The notes below the pieces were generated by a model. It searched no databases. It worked only from the letters and a program-made list of their open reading frames with translations, and had not been told where the DNA came from. The position numbers were made by a program, and so were the translations under genes. This document shows positions 1 to 7,127 of a stretch of 64,000 nucleotides of DNA, piece after piece. Source of the stretch: Flavivirga aquatica (lineage in GTDB: Bacteria > Bacteroidota > Bacteroidia > Flavobacteriales > Flavobacteriaceae); NCBI RefSeq assembly GCF_001747085.1, contig NZ_MDJD01000007.1, forward strand, positions 731,549 through 795,548, read 5' to 3'. Every line of letters begins with the position of its first letter. The stretch's first letter is position 1.

Positions 1-1
1 A

Positions 2-565
2 AAACAAAATGTATTTGATGATTTTATCGCTGCTGCGGAATATTTAAAAGCTAACAAATATACATCTACAGAATACTTAGCGATTAGAGGAGGATCAAAT
101 GGTGGTTTATTAGTCGGAGCAACCATGACACAGCGTCCAGACTTAGCAAAAGTAGCATTACCAGCCGTAGGCGTTTTAGATATGCTTCGCTATCATACCT
201 TTACTGCTGGAGCAGGTTGGGCATACGATTACGGTACTGCAGAAGACAACAAAGAAATGTTCGAATATCTTAAAAATTATTCACCAATCCACAATGTGAA
301 ATCGGGAGTTGAATATCCATCGACTTTAGTAACCACAGGAGATCATGATGATAGAGTTGTGCCTGCCCATAGTTTTAAATTTGCAGCAGAACTACAAAGT
401 AAACAATCTGGAAATAATCCAACACTTATTAGAATTGAAACTGATGCTGGTCATGGAGCTGGCACACCAGTAAGTAAAACTATTGAACAATATGCAGATA
501 TTTTTGGATTTACGTTATACAATATGGGATTTAATGTATTACCAAATAAAACTGAAGAAAAATAA
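2..565 (+). CDS. Prolyl oligopeptidase (S9A family), C-terminal part only
   Basis: The reading frame is already open at the window edge, so only the last ~187 residues are present; the ATG at 125 lies inside the catalytic domain and is not the start. The alpha/beta-hydrolase catalytic triad is visible: nucleophile Ser in GGSNGG (codon 95-97), Asp in the GDHDDRVVP segment and His in DAGHGAGTP near the end. These patterns are typical of prolyl oligopeptidases, which cleave short peptides after proline and in Bacteroidetes are often periplasmic. The N-terminal beta-propeller lies outside the window. A strong terminator follows 30 bases after the stop. Confidence 0.93.
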   Translation, partial: KQNVFDDFIAAAEYLKANKYTSTEYLAIRGGSNGGLLVGATMTQRPDLAKVALPAVGVLDMLRYHTFTAGAGWAYDYGTAEDNKEMFEYLKNYSPIHNVKSGVEYPSTLVTTGDHDDRVVPAHSFKFAAELQSKQSGNNPTLIRIETDAGHGAGTPVSKTIEQYADIFGFTLYNMGFNVLPNKTEEK

Positions 566-594
566 AAGGATAACACCTTAAAAGTAAATATTAT

Positions 595-626
595 AAACGC
601 GCTTGATTATTAAGCGCGTTTTTTTA
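595..626 (+). terminator. Intrinsic terminator after prolyl oligopeptidase
   Basis: Perfect 10-bp stem AAACGCGCTT / AAGCGCGTTT with a 7-nt loop, followed by a run of T. It sits between the oligopeptidase stop and the next promoter. Confidence 0.9.
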
Positions 627-629
627 TAG

Positions 630-637
630 TATTTTTG
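630..637 (+). promoter_or_regulatory. Bacteroidetes -7 promoter box TATTTTTG
   Basis: Exact match to the Bacteroidetes primary-sigma -7 consensus TAnnTTTG, just after the terminator and 16 bases before the ABC ATPase ATG. It implies a very short leader. Confidence 0.6.
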
Positions 638-653
638 CACTTCAAAATTAAAA

Positions 654-1565
654 ATGTTACAAGCAAAGCACATTACTTTTAGTTACAATAAAACAACTGT
701 TTTAGAAGACATATCTTTTGTAGTAGAAAAAGGCGAACATCTTTCTATTATTGGCGAAAGTGGCTCTGGAAAAAGCACACTATTAAAAGTTATATATGGT
801 GAATACGATCTAGATAACGGACAAATATTCTGGAAAGACCAAGAGGTTTTAGGTCCAAAATATAATCTGGTTATTGGCTATGATTTCATGAAATATGTCG
901 CTCAAGAATTCGATTTAATGCCGTTTATAAGCGTAGAAGAAAATGTAGGTAAATTTCTTTCTAATTTCTTTCCAGAAGAAAAAAAGCAACGTACCGCAGA
1001 ATTACTTGAAGTTGTAGAACTCACTTCTTTTGCAAAAACTAAAGTTAAAATATTAAGTGGCGGACAAAAACAACGTGTCGCATTAGCAAGAGCTTTGGCA
1101 AAACAACCAGAAATTATCCTATTAGACGAACCTTTTAGTCATATCGATAATTTTAAAAAACAATCTCTACGGAGAAGTATTTTTAAATACCTAAAAGACA
1201 AAAATATTGCTTGTATTGTTGCTACTCATGATAAAGACGATGTTTTAGGTTTTGCAGACAAGATGATTGTCTTAAATGATAAAAAAATCCATGCTAATAA
1301 CACCCCTCAATATTTATATAGTAACCCTGAAAAACCTTTAATAGCCTCATTTTTTGGAGAGTTTAATATTATTAATAATACTATTATCTACGCGAATCAA
1401 TTACAAGTGGTAGAAACTTCAACCTTAAAAGCCACAATAACGCAATCTTACTTTAAAGGGAATTATTATTTAGTTGAAGGAAACTTAAATGGAAATAAAG
1501 TGTTTTTCGAACATCACGTAGATATTGATAAAGGAAAAACCGTCTTTTTAAAACGTATAGATTAA
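654..1565 (+). CDS. ABC transporter ATP-binding protein
   Basis: This is a cytoplasmic ATPase subunit of an ABC transporter. It shows the Walker A motif GESGSGKST near residue 36, a Q-loop region, the signature LSGGQKQRVALARAL near 137, Walker B ILLDEP near 157 and the switch His in ATHD. At 303 residues it has a ~80-residue C-terminal extension after the ATPase core, perhaps a TOBE-like regulatory region. No permease or binding protein lies beside it, so the substrate is unknown. It has its own terminator-isolated promoter and appears to be a single-gene unit. The ATG at 654 is 16 bases past the -7 box and fits the usual ABC N-terminus. Confidence 0.92.
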   Translation: MLQAKHITFSYNKTTVLEDISFVVEKGEHLSIIGESGSGKSTLLKVIYGEYDLDNGQIFWKDQEVLGPKYNLVIGYDFMKYVAQEFDLMPFISVEENVGKFLSNFFPEEKKQRTAELLEVVELTSFAKTKVKILSGGQKQRVALARALAKQPEIILLDEPFSHIDNFKKQSLRRSIFKYLKDKNIACIVATHDKDDVLGFADKMIVLNDKKIHANNTPQYLYSNPEKPLIASFFGEFNIINNTIIYANQLQVVETSTLKATITQSYFKGNYYLVEGNLNGNKVFFEHHVDIDKGKTVFLKRID

Positions 1566-1571
1566 TTTATA

Positions 1572-1579
1572 TATCTTTG
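1572..1579 (+). promoter_or_regulatory. Bacteroidetes -7 promoter box TATCTTTG
   Basis: Match to TAnnTTTG immediately after the ABC ATPase stop. It would start a transcript with a leader of about 75 bases for the S24/S26-like gene at 1664. Confidence 0.55.
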
Positions 1580-1663
1580 CCTTAGTTCATTGAAAGTCTT
1601 TTGAAAAATTTTGAAGGCTATGTAAGCCAAAAATGACTTACATAACATTTAAAATTAAATATT

Positions 1664-1960
1664 ATGAATTGGAAAATTCAAAAACTACAAAATGGGGAAA
1701 CTATTATTTCAAAAGAACCCGGTAATTCTATGTTACCTCTACTAAAATCTAAACAACCCGTAAAACTGAAACCCATTATATGGGAAGATTGTAAACCCGG
1801 AGATATTGTTTATTGTAAAGTTAGAGGCAATTGCTTTACACATCTTGTTAAAGGAAAAAATAACAAACGTGGCTTATTAATTGGTAATAATCACGGAAGA
1901 ATTAACGGTTGGACAAAACATGTTTATGGAAAAGTAATAGAGATATTACCAATGTCATAG
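1664..1960 (+). CDS. Small S24/S26 peptidase-like protein
   Basis: The 98-residue protein resembles the catalytic core shared by LexA/phage-repressor (S24) and type I signal (S26) peptidases. It has GNSMLPLL with a candidate nucleophile Ser22, then the PGDIVYCKVRG strand pattern, then THLVKG and the IGNNHG turn. At the position where LexA-type enzymes carry lysine (about 37 residues after the Ser), the sequence has Thr-His, so a Ser-His arrangement as in ER/archaeal signal peptidases is possible. There is no DNA-binding domain and no membrane segment. The fold assignment comes from motif order; the function is unknown. It stands alone with its own promoter. Confidence 0.6.
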   Translation: MNWKIQKLQNGETIISKEPGNSMLPLLKSKQPVKLKPIIWEDCKPGDIVYCKVRGNCFTHLVKGKNNKRGLLIGNNHGRINGWTKHVYGKVIEILPMS

Positions 1961-2022
1961 ACATTATTCAAGAAAAAAAACACCATATATTCTAATAAAA
2001 ACATCATAAACAAAAATAAAAA

Positions 2023-2041
2023 TGCCCGATAAAATCGAGCA
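2023..2041 (-). terminator. Terminator of the nuclease gene
   Basis: 8-bp stem with one mismatch (TGCCCGAT / ATCGAGCA) and a 3-nt loop. On the minus strand it is followed by a T-rich tract, placing it about 35 bases beyond the stop of the nuclease gene. Confidence 0.6.
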
Positions 2042-2075
2042 CTTCTATTTTTCAACTTGCATTTATAAAACTTAA

Positions 2076-5072
2076 TTACAACTTAAGAATACGAATGCCG
2101 TTTATATTCTCACCAGCATCAATAATTTTTAAAATATATAAACCTCTTTTTAGCGAAGATACTTTTAATGGTATTCTATTAAACCCTTTATGAACTTGTG
2201 CTTTTTTTATTTCAACTAAAACACCCTCTTTAGTATAAATTTTAAAAATTAGCTCACTATTAAACCTTGCTCTTAAAAACACATTGGTATAATTATAATA
2301 TATAGGGTTTGGAAATACTTTAGCCTTAACCACCACTGGTGTTTCAATATCCTCCATACAAGAACCTAAAACAGCTCCTTTTCTTAAAAAATATTTCACT
2401 GTATATTTAGAGACACAAAGCGCCTGCCCTTTAAAACAAACAGTCACCCCTTTTCCAAAATAATTAGGACAACTAACATCTTCTACATTAACTGTAACTT
2501 CTTTTACCACAGAACATCCACTAGCATCTGTTACCGTTACCGCATAAACTGTTGTTTCTTCTGGAGACACTTCTATACTTTCTCCTGTATCACCTGTACT
2601 CCATAACATAGTGTACCCTGAAACACCTCCTATAATATTTGTAACTTCTAAAATCATAACCTTTTTAGCTCCATAACCAACTACTATTTTTTGATCTTCA
2701 GTAACATCGAACGTAATAGCTTCTGGTTGAGAAATTACAATATCCTCAGACATTACTTCTTCTCCCAAAGCGTCAGTAACAATAACATAATATGTTCCTG
2801 CTGCTAAATTAGATATACTTTTTGTTGTTTTCCCATTACTCCATAAATAAGAAAACGGAGCTACTCCTCCAGTAGGCATAGCAATAATTTGTCCATTTCC
2901 TGCCCCATTACAAGTAATATTATCATGTTCTATATTTACAACTAATGGTTCTACTTTTTCGAATTGTAAACGTACAGAAACTGGGAAATGATCTGAAGTC
3001 GTTGAACTATAATCATTATCAAAAAACTCAAAATGTACTGTAGACGATGCTTCAACAAAATAGTCACTTAACTCATTTGATAATACAATATGATCAATCA
3101 CATTATTATTAAAAACATAAGACCTTAACCCTGCTTCACTTAAAGCAGCAGTAGGAATGCTATAATTTTCAATATCTTTTACAAATTCTAAATACGATGT
3201 CTCTGTAGTATTTACATTAGCCACCGTTACATCTACATCGTCATTAAAATCTCCAGCTATAACAAATTTTCTGTCTGCAAAATTAGCATCCAAACTATCT
3301 TTTAAAACCTCAACATCATAACGTCTCATATCATACCTAGATTGCTGTCCATTACTACTATTAGCCCTAGCGTGTAATGCTATAAAATCTACTTGTTCTG
3401 TAACCCCCTCAATAGTCACATCGGCTGTCATTAAAAAAGGAAGACGTCCACTAGCATAAAAACGACTTGGTGTATTTGGATAATCTAATAATGCAGAAGC
3501 ATTTCCTCCATTATACAACGGGTGAATTGAAGTAAACATCGGTCTTGAAGATACTGGTGAAACAGTGTTGTTTTTATAAATAAACCCTACATGCTGCGCT
3601 CCCTCTGAATTTGGTCCTCCAGACGTTCCTTCTGATAAAATAAAACTGTAATCATCTAATTCATTAATCATTTGAGTAAACAAAGCAACATCTGTAATTT
3701 CCTGAACCGCAATAACGTCTGCCTTTAAGTTCCTAATAACCGTTTTCACACTATCTCGTTGTATAGCATCAGAATTTGAATTTCCAGCTGCAGGCGAATT
3801 CCTCTCATCTCCAAACCATTCTATATTCCAAGTCACCACATCTAAAGTTTGTACTCTAGGAATATTTGATGTGCTGCCGCCAGGAACAAACTCTTCCGCA
3901 CAAGGAATATCTTTACGAAATCTTGGTAATAATTGAAAGAAGTCTCTAAACCTTCCAATAACCCCAGTAAGTTCACTACACTGTTCAGGTTGCGCTAACC
4001 CAACAATCTCTGCAACATCATTATCTATACGTAACGCCCCTGTACCACTTGCATCTGTTAATATAAAATTAGAGTTACCAAATAATAAATTTCTTGGCTC
4101 AGGAAATGTCGTGTTTACAACTCTAACTAACTCTCCTGAATGCTCACTTAATTCACTTAATGTGATAGTTGCTGGCTCTATTGGTTTTATGGGTAATCCA
4201 TTATTTTCAACATTTAAAACAGATGTTATTTGTATTTGGTCATTAAAAACTGCTCTAAAACCTGTTAATGTTATAGAATCTCCAACTGTAAAAACACCTT
4301 CGCCATGAACTAACTCATCAAAAACAGCAATACCACCTGTAGCATCCTGAATAAATGCAGGTCCAGAAAAATTATCGGTTACAGTTAAAACCCCTGTTAT
4401 TGTTACAGCAGTTCCTTCGGCAACATTTCTTGCTTCTTTAATACTAATTATCTCCCCTGGAATTGCAATAACAGCACCATTTTTAACACCTGGAGTTGGT
4501 ACTACTTGTGCATATGTATTTGTATTTCGTAAACCTCCAGCTCCATTAGGAATACGTTGTAATGATTGAGAGGCACTTTCCCCTAGTTCATTTTCATTTA
4601 CTTGCATTTCACCTGCATTTAACAATACTAAAAGCTCTGCATCATCAGCATCGTTAGTATCATAAACTATAGCATCAATTAAGTTATCTGTAGTTATAGT
4701 TGTATTGTTAGGAAATTCAGATACACTCCCACTATATAGAGCCACGGCATCTGCTCCATTTTGAAGCCCGTTACCACCAAATACTAATGACACATTAGGA
4801 ACACCTGTATTTCCTAATACAAAATACCCTTCTGCGTTAGTTGAAAAACCATTTAAATCAAAAGCTTTATAGCTTAAATTACTGTTTCCATTGTAAAGTA
4901 CAACAACCAAACCGTCTAAAGAAGTATTTCCTACACCTCCATCATATAATTCAATAAACTCCTCGGTATCTCTACCTTCTGTATCTGTATCAACTTCATT
5001 AATAAAAACTGATTGAGAGAAAGCAAAACATATTGAAAAACATGCCCAAATGAAAAATAACTTTTGTTTCAT
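2076..5072 (-). CDS. Secreted multidomain endonuclease/exonuclease/phosphatase-family protein, T9SS cargo
   Basis: The 998-residue protein starts with a signal peptide (residues 1-19, ending CFAFSQ). It continues with a lamin-tail domain (about 20-190, FINEVDTDTEGRDTEEFIEL), an OB-fold region like those beside extracellular nucleases (about 205-390) and an endonuclease/exonuclease/phosphatase domain (about 405-705). In the last, TWNIEWFGD, VQEITD, AGDFND and SDHFPV supply the metal and catalytic residues. SprB-like repeats (about 715-910, SYLWSNGKTT) and a T9SS type A sorting domain (about 925-998) complete it. The probable role is extracellular nucleic-acid degradation for phosphate or nucleotide scavenging. 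It is single-gene, with a candidate promoter at 5136-5143. Confidence 0.9.
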   Translation of the reverse strand: MKQKLFFIWACFSICFAFSQSVFINEVDTDTEGRDTEEFIELYDGGVGNTSLDGLVVVLYNGNSNLSYKAFDLNGFSTNAEGYFVLGNTGVPNVSLVFGGNGLQNGADAVALYSGSVSEFPNNTTITTDNLIDAIVYDTNDADDAELLVLLNAGEMQVNENELGESASQSLQRIPNGAGGLRNTNTYAQVVPTPGVKNGAVIAIPGEIISIKEARNVAEGTAVTITGVLTVTDNFSGPAFIQDATGGIAVFDELVHGEGVFTVGDSITLTGFRAVFNDQIQITSVLNVENNGLPIKPIEPATITLSELSEHSGELVRVVNTTFPEPRNLLFGNSNFILTDASGTGALRIDNDVAEIVGLAQPEQCSELTGVIGRFRDFFQLLPRFRKDIPCAEEFVPGGSTSNIPRVQTLDVVTWNIEWFGDERNSPAAGNSNSDAIQRDSVKTVIRNLKADVIAVQEITDVALFTQMINELDDYSFILSEGTSGGPNSEGAQHVGFIYKNNTVSPVSSRPMFTSIHPLYNGGNASALLDYPNTPSRFYASGRLPFLMTADVTIEGVTEQVDFIALHARANSSNGQQSRYDMRRYDVEVLKDSLDANFADRKFVIAGDFNDDVDVTVANVNTTETSYLEFVKDIENYSIPTAALSEAGLRSYVFNNNVIDHIVLSNELSDYFVEASSTVHFEFFDNDYSSTTSDHFPVSVRLQFEKVEPLVVNIEHDNITCNGAGNGQIIAMPTGGVAPFSYLWSNGKTTKSISNLAAGTYYVIVTDALGEEVMSEDIVISQPEAITFDVTEDQKIVVGYGAKKVMILEVTNIIGGVSGYTMLWSTGDTGESIEVSPEETTVYAVTVTDASGCSVVKEVTVNVEDVSCPNYFGKGVTVCFKGQALCVSKYTVKYFLRKGAVLGSCMEDIETPVVVKAKVFPNPIYYNYTNVFLRARFNSELIFKIYTKEGVLVEIKKAQVHKGFNRIPLKVSSLKRGLYILKIIDAGENINGIRILKL

Positions 5073-5135
5073 AAAATTTAAAATATTTATATATTAATTA
5101 ACCACTTCTTCTTATTTCAAGAATAAGTTAGTTTT

Positions 5136-5143
5136 CAAAACTA
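5136..5143 (-). promoter_or_regulatory. Candidate -7 box for the nuclease gene
   Basis: CAAAACTA on the plus strand reads TAGTTTTG on the minus strand, a match to TAnnTTTG, 64 bases upstream of the nuclease ATG. Confidence 0.4.
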
Positions 5144-5195
5144 CTCATAATCCAAAAGTTATGTATTAAATTTATGTAAATAATGAAATTAATTC

Positions 5196-5375
5196 TTACT
5201 CATTTTTCAGGTTTTCTCTTTCTGCGTACTCTAATTCATTAGATAATTCTACAGAAGAAAACTCTAAATGTAAAACACGACGATATTTTCCACTTGTGTT
5301 TTTAGAAGACACATGTAATAATAAAGGTTTTAAAATTTGAATTCCCCCCAAATCAACTTCGCAATTGTATGACAT
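5196..5375 (-). pseudogene. C-terminal remnant of a phytanoyl-CoA dioxygenase-like gene
   Basis: A 59-codon minus-strand frame ends in a normal stop and contains KPLLLHVSSKNTSGKYRRVL. This resembles the C-terminal strand of PhyH-type Fe(II)/2-oxoglutarate dioxygenases: the distal iron-binding His in LLLH followed by the Arg-rich segment that binds 2-oxoglutarate. The upstream half, including the HxD motif, is missing. The frame runs head-on into the exonuclease remnant two bases away, as expected if one deletion removed the 5' halves of two divergent genes. Confidence 0.7.
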
Positions 5376-5377
5376 AG

Positions 5378-5620
5378 AGTGCCAACATACGATTTAAATA
5401 TGATGAAAATCAATGTAAAATACGAGATATAGAATACCCTTTGTCTCAAAATCATATCAACGTAAAAACACTATTTTCCGAAACCAAAGGATTAAAACGA
5501 AAAGTAGGTATGAAAGGCGCTTTAGGCCTACTAAATATCCCTTTAGAAGGCACTCATCATAGAAGAATAGACGATGCAAATAATATTGCTAAAATTCTTC
5601 ATTGGTGTTTAAAAAATTAG
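5378..5620 (+). pseudogene. C-terminal remnant of a KapD/ERI1-type 3'-5' exonuclease
   Basis: An 80-codon open frame without a start codon ends in TAG. It carries the late part of a DEDDh exonuclease: IEYPLSQNHINVKTLFSE, GMKGALGLLNIPLEG, and the Exo III motif THHRRIDDANNIAKIL with the catalytic His and Asp. The DxE-containing N-terminal half is absent. The sequence starts abruptly next to the dioxygenase remnant. It is not expected to make a working enzyme. A second, shorter tail of the same kind occurs at 10100-10159. Confidence 0.8.
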
Positions 5621-5685
5621 AAAACAATTTTATAACAAAAATAAAGTGCTAATAAAATAATAATGAAGATCTTTGCCGCATATTT

Positions 5686-5796
5686 ATGATACCGCAAAGA
5701 TTACATAAAAGCAAAAATGCTGGGAATTTTTCCCTTGATTTTAGTTCAATTTATATTGAACCAAACGGATGCTATGTGATTTTAAAAGGTAATTGA
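5686..5796 (+). CDS. Possible 36-residue small protein
   Basis: A short frame begins about 10 bases after a near-consensus -7 box (GATCTTTG at 5669-5676) and is followed 37 bases after its stop by a perfect terminator. The peptide is polar with a mid-section NAGNFSLDFSSIYIEPNG. That segment can be lined up with SVGQLHIDEQAILIKREN of the small frame at 6108 (pattern G-[NQ]-[FL]-x-[LI]-D-x3-I-x-I). The match is suggestive, not proof of relation. No known family was recognised. It could instead be a small RNA that happens to contain a frame. Confidence 0.3.
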   Translation: MIPQRLHKSKNAGNFSLDFSSIYIEPNGCYVILKGN

Positions 5797-5832
5797 ACAG
5801 ATAACTAAACATAAATCATCATAAATTATAAG

Positions 5833-5860
5833 CGTCCAATTAATATTGGACGTTTTTTTT
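5833..5860 (+). terminator. Intrinsic terminator
   Basis: Perfect 8-bp stem CGTCCAAT / ATTGGACG with a TAAT loop and an 8-T tail. It ends the short transcription unit containing the 36-residue frame. Confidence 0.88.
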
Positions 5861-5982
5861 ATAAAAATTTAAAAATAATGTTTGAAAAGTTAAAAAAGTA
5901 AAATAGAGTCATTGAAACAAGAAATAACTAAGAGACAGTTTATTATGTAAAATGTTAAATATCTGTAGAAAACGGATAGGAA

Positions 5983-5990
5983 TACCTTTG
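5983..5990 (+). promoter_or_regulatory. Bacteroidetes -7 promoter box TACCTTTG
   Basis: Exact TAnnTTTG match about 118 bases upstream of the 40-residue frame. A second, near-consensus box (GATATTTG, 6066-6073) lies closer to it. Confidence 0.5.
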
Positions 5991-6107
5991 CCTAAAAACA
6001 AACATAACTATCTTATAATCAATAAAATAAATCATACTTCTCTTGTGTAATTCAAAAAACGATTAGATATTTGCAGTGTCAAAAAATAATAACGAAAAAT
6101 AAAAATA

Positions 6108-6230
6108 ATGAAAAATCTCCTAATACATAATACGTCATTATATAGCTGTTTTAGTTCGCCAAAAAGCGTAGGGCAACTTCATATTGATGAACAAGCAATT
6201 TTAATAAAAAGGGAGAATAAGTATATATGA
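6108..6230 (+). CDS. Possible 40-residue small protein
   Basis: A 40-codon frame preceded by two promoter-like boxes and followed 31 bases later by a strong terminator. The peptide has one Cys and a C-terminal half (SVGQLHIDEQAILIKREN) that weakly resembles the frame at 5686. No signal peptide or recognised family. Being the second short frame-plus-terminator unit in a row, it looks like a deliberate small transcription unit, but whether peptide or RNA is the product cannot be told from sequence. Confidence 0.3.
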   Translation: MKNLLIHNTSLYSCFSSPKSVGQLHIDEQAILIKRENKYI

Positions 6231-6261
6231 ATTAATTAAAATCATATAGCACTTTAAATAT

Positions 6262-6290
6262 AGCATCTCCCAAAAAGAGATGCTTTTTTT
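6262..6290 (+). terminator. Intrinsic terminator
   Basis: Perfect stem AGCATCTC / GAGATGCT with a 7-nt loop and a run of seven T. It closes the unit containing the 40-residue frame. Confidence 0.88.
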
Positions 6291-6432
6291 ATGTCTTAAT
6301 TTAAAAATATTATTTCTGATAAATAATAAAGCATATAAAAAGCCAACGCATTAATATATTGAACTTTAAACGACTAAATAAGTTAAAAAAAGTGTAACAT
6401 TTTAAGGTTTAAGTATACTTATATAGAACATC

Positions 6433-6507
6433 ATGATACATAAAATTGCATTTCAAAAATTTAGTTGTGACTCGCACTCACACAACAAACTTCGGCTTTT
6501 TCTATAA
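6433..6507 (+). CDS. Possible 24-residue leader peptide
   Basis: A short frame (MIHKIAFQKFSCDSHSHNKL...) ends inside the first hairpin of an attenuator-like structure (6492-6554). It contains three His, one Cys and closely spaced polar residues. That arrangement recalls leader peptides whose translation steers a downstream RNA switch, but no biosynthetic operon follows. Low confidence as a protein; mentioned because of its position. Confidence 0.2.
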   Translation: MIHKIAFQKFSCDSHSHNKLRLFL

Positions 6508-6554
6508 TTAATTTTATAGAAAAAATCCGAGGACAAATACTGCTCGGATTTTTT
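6492..6554 (+). promoter_or_regulatory. Attenuator-like pair of mutually exclusive hairpins
   Basis: Hairpin 1 pairs 6497-6507 with 6514-6524 (11 bp) and can extend outward by pairing TCGG (6492-6495) with CCGA (6527-6530). Hairpin 2 is a terminator, AATCCGAG (6524-6531) / CTCGGATT (6543-6550), plus a T tail. The CCGA bases are shared, so the extended form of hairpin 1 and the terminator cannot both form. That is the hallmark of attenuation; the signal is unknown. Confidence 0.45.
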
Positions 6555-6676
6555 ATTCCAATTATTCAATCCGGTCAGTTTTTATACGCTAAAAAAGGCA
6601 TCTCTTAAAACAAATACTAACCTATTTAAACAAAGACCTATGAATATGATTTACATAAACCATAATAACCTCATGT

Positions 6677-6867
6677 AGAACAAATAATTACTATGTAAAA
6701 CTAACATAGTAATTCTAAAAAATTTGTTCTAACAAAAGTCTATAATGCAGTTGGTTTTTAGCCAAATGGAAAGTAGTTAAACACTACTGCATAAGATTTT
6801 TACTTTCCAAAAAAACAACGGGTGATAGCTTAAAAAGCAAATCTGGAAAACCGCCGGACAGCCACCC
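6677..6867 (+). ncRNA. Highly structured leader or small RNA of unrecognised class
   Basis: Consecutive strong pairings fill this stretch just upstream of the small lipoprotein gene. (1) A long hairpin: outer stem 6677-6685/6722-6730 (9 bp) and inner stem 6686-6696/6704-6714 (11 bp). (2) Competing stems TGCAGT/ACTGCA (6746-6751/6786-6791), AGTAGT/ACTACT (6772-6777/6783-6788) and TGGAAAGT/ACTTTCCA (6767-6774/6802-6809), of which only some can coexist. (3) A compact three-way junction closed by GGGTG/CACCC (6820-6824/6863-6867) with arms 6828-6838 and 6842-6858. I compared it by eye with common riboswitch motifs and did not recognise a class. It may be the 5' leader of the gene at 6896. Confidence 0.5.
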
Positions 6868-6895
6868 CTATGTTTAATTCTAAAGTTTCTAAACT

Positions 6896-7054
6896 ATGAA
6901 AAAAATAATTATAGCCTTAATGGTAATCGTTTTTAATATATTTTTATTTTCTTGTACTAATGATTCAATTGCTGAAGAAGATGCACTTTTTGAGCAGGTA
7001 CAGGCAACAGATGGAGGTACAGGAAAAATTAAACCCCCTCCTTCTTTCCAGTAA
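6896..7054 (+). CDS. 52-residue lipoprotein beside a histidine kinase
   Basis: The peptide has a lipoprotein signal (hydrophobic residues 4-18, lipobox LFSC with Cys20) and a mature part of only 33 residues: acidic (NDSIAEEDALFEQ), then VQATDGGTGKIKPPPSFQ. The TDGG and proline-rich tail give it a distinct look. The gene is preceded by the structured region 6677-6867, followed 18 bases later by a terminator, and then by the sensor kinase. This suggests it is made in excess over the kinase and may be its signal or partner. Too short for most automatic gene callers. Function not known; a peptide-signal role is inference. Confidence 0.7.
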   Translation: MKKIIIALMVIVFNIFLFSCTNDSIAEEDALFEQVQATDGGTGKIKPPPSFQ

Positions 7055-7072
7055 TAAAAATATTATTAATTT

Positions 7073-7103
7073 GAGTCATATCTCTATGATATGACTCTTT
7101 TTT
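7073..7103 (+). terminator. Internal terminator between lipoprotein and kinase
   Basis: Perfect 10-bp stem GAGTCATATC / GATATGACTC with a 5-nt loop and six T. It lies between the 52-residue lipoprotein and the histidine kinase start 24 bases on, so kinase expression would depend on read-through or a promoter not seen. Confidence 0.88.
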
Positions 7104-7127
7104 AAAACATTTAACATAAAACTTAAA

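Noticed and set aside
4111..4308. 65-codon plus-strand frame inside the nuclease gene
   Set aside because: Antisense shadow; no promoter, no recognisable protein features.
6820..6867. c-di-GMP-I, cobalamin or TPP riboswitch in the three-way junction
   Set aside because: Conserved core sequences of those classes (e.g. GGGACGCAAAGCC for c-di-GMP-I, or the CTGAGA core of TPP) are not present; only loose resemblance.
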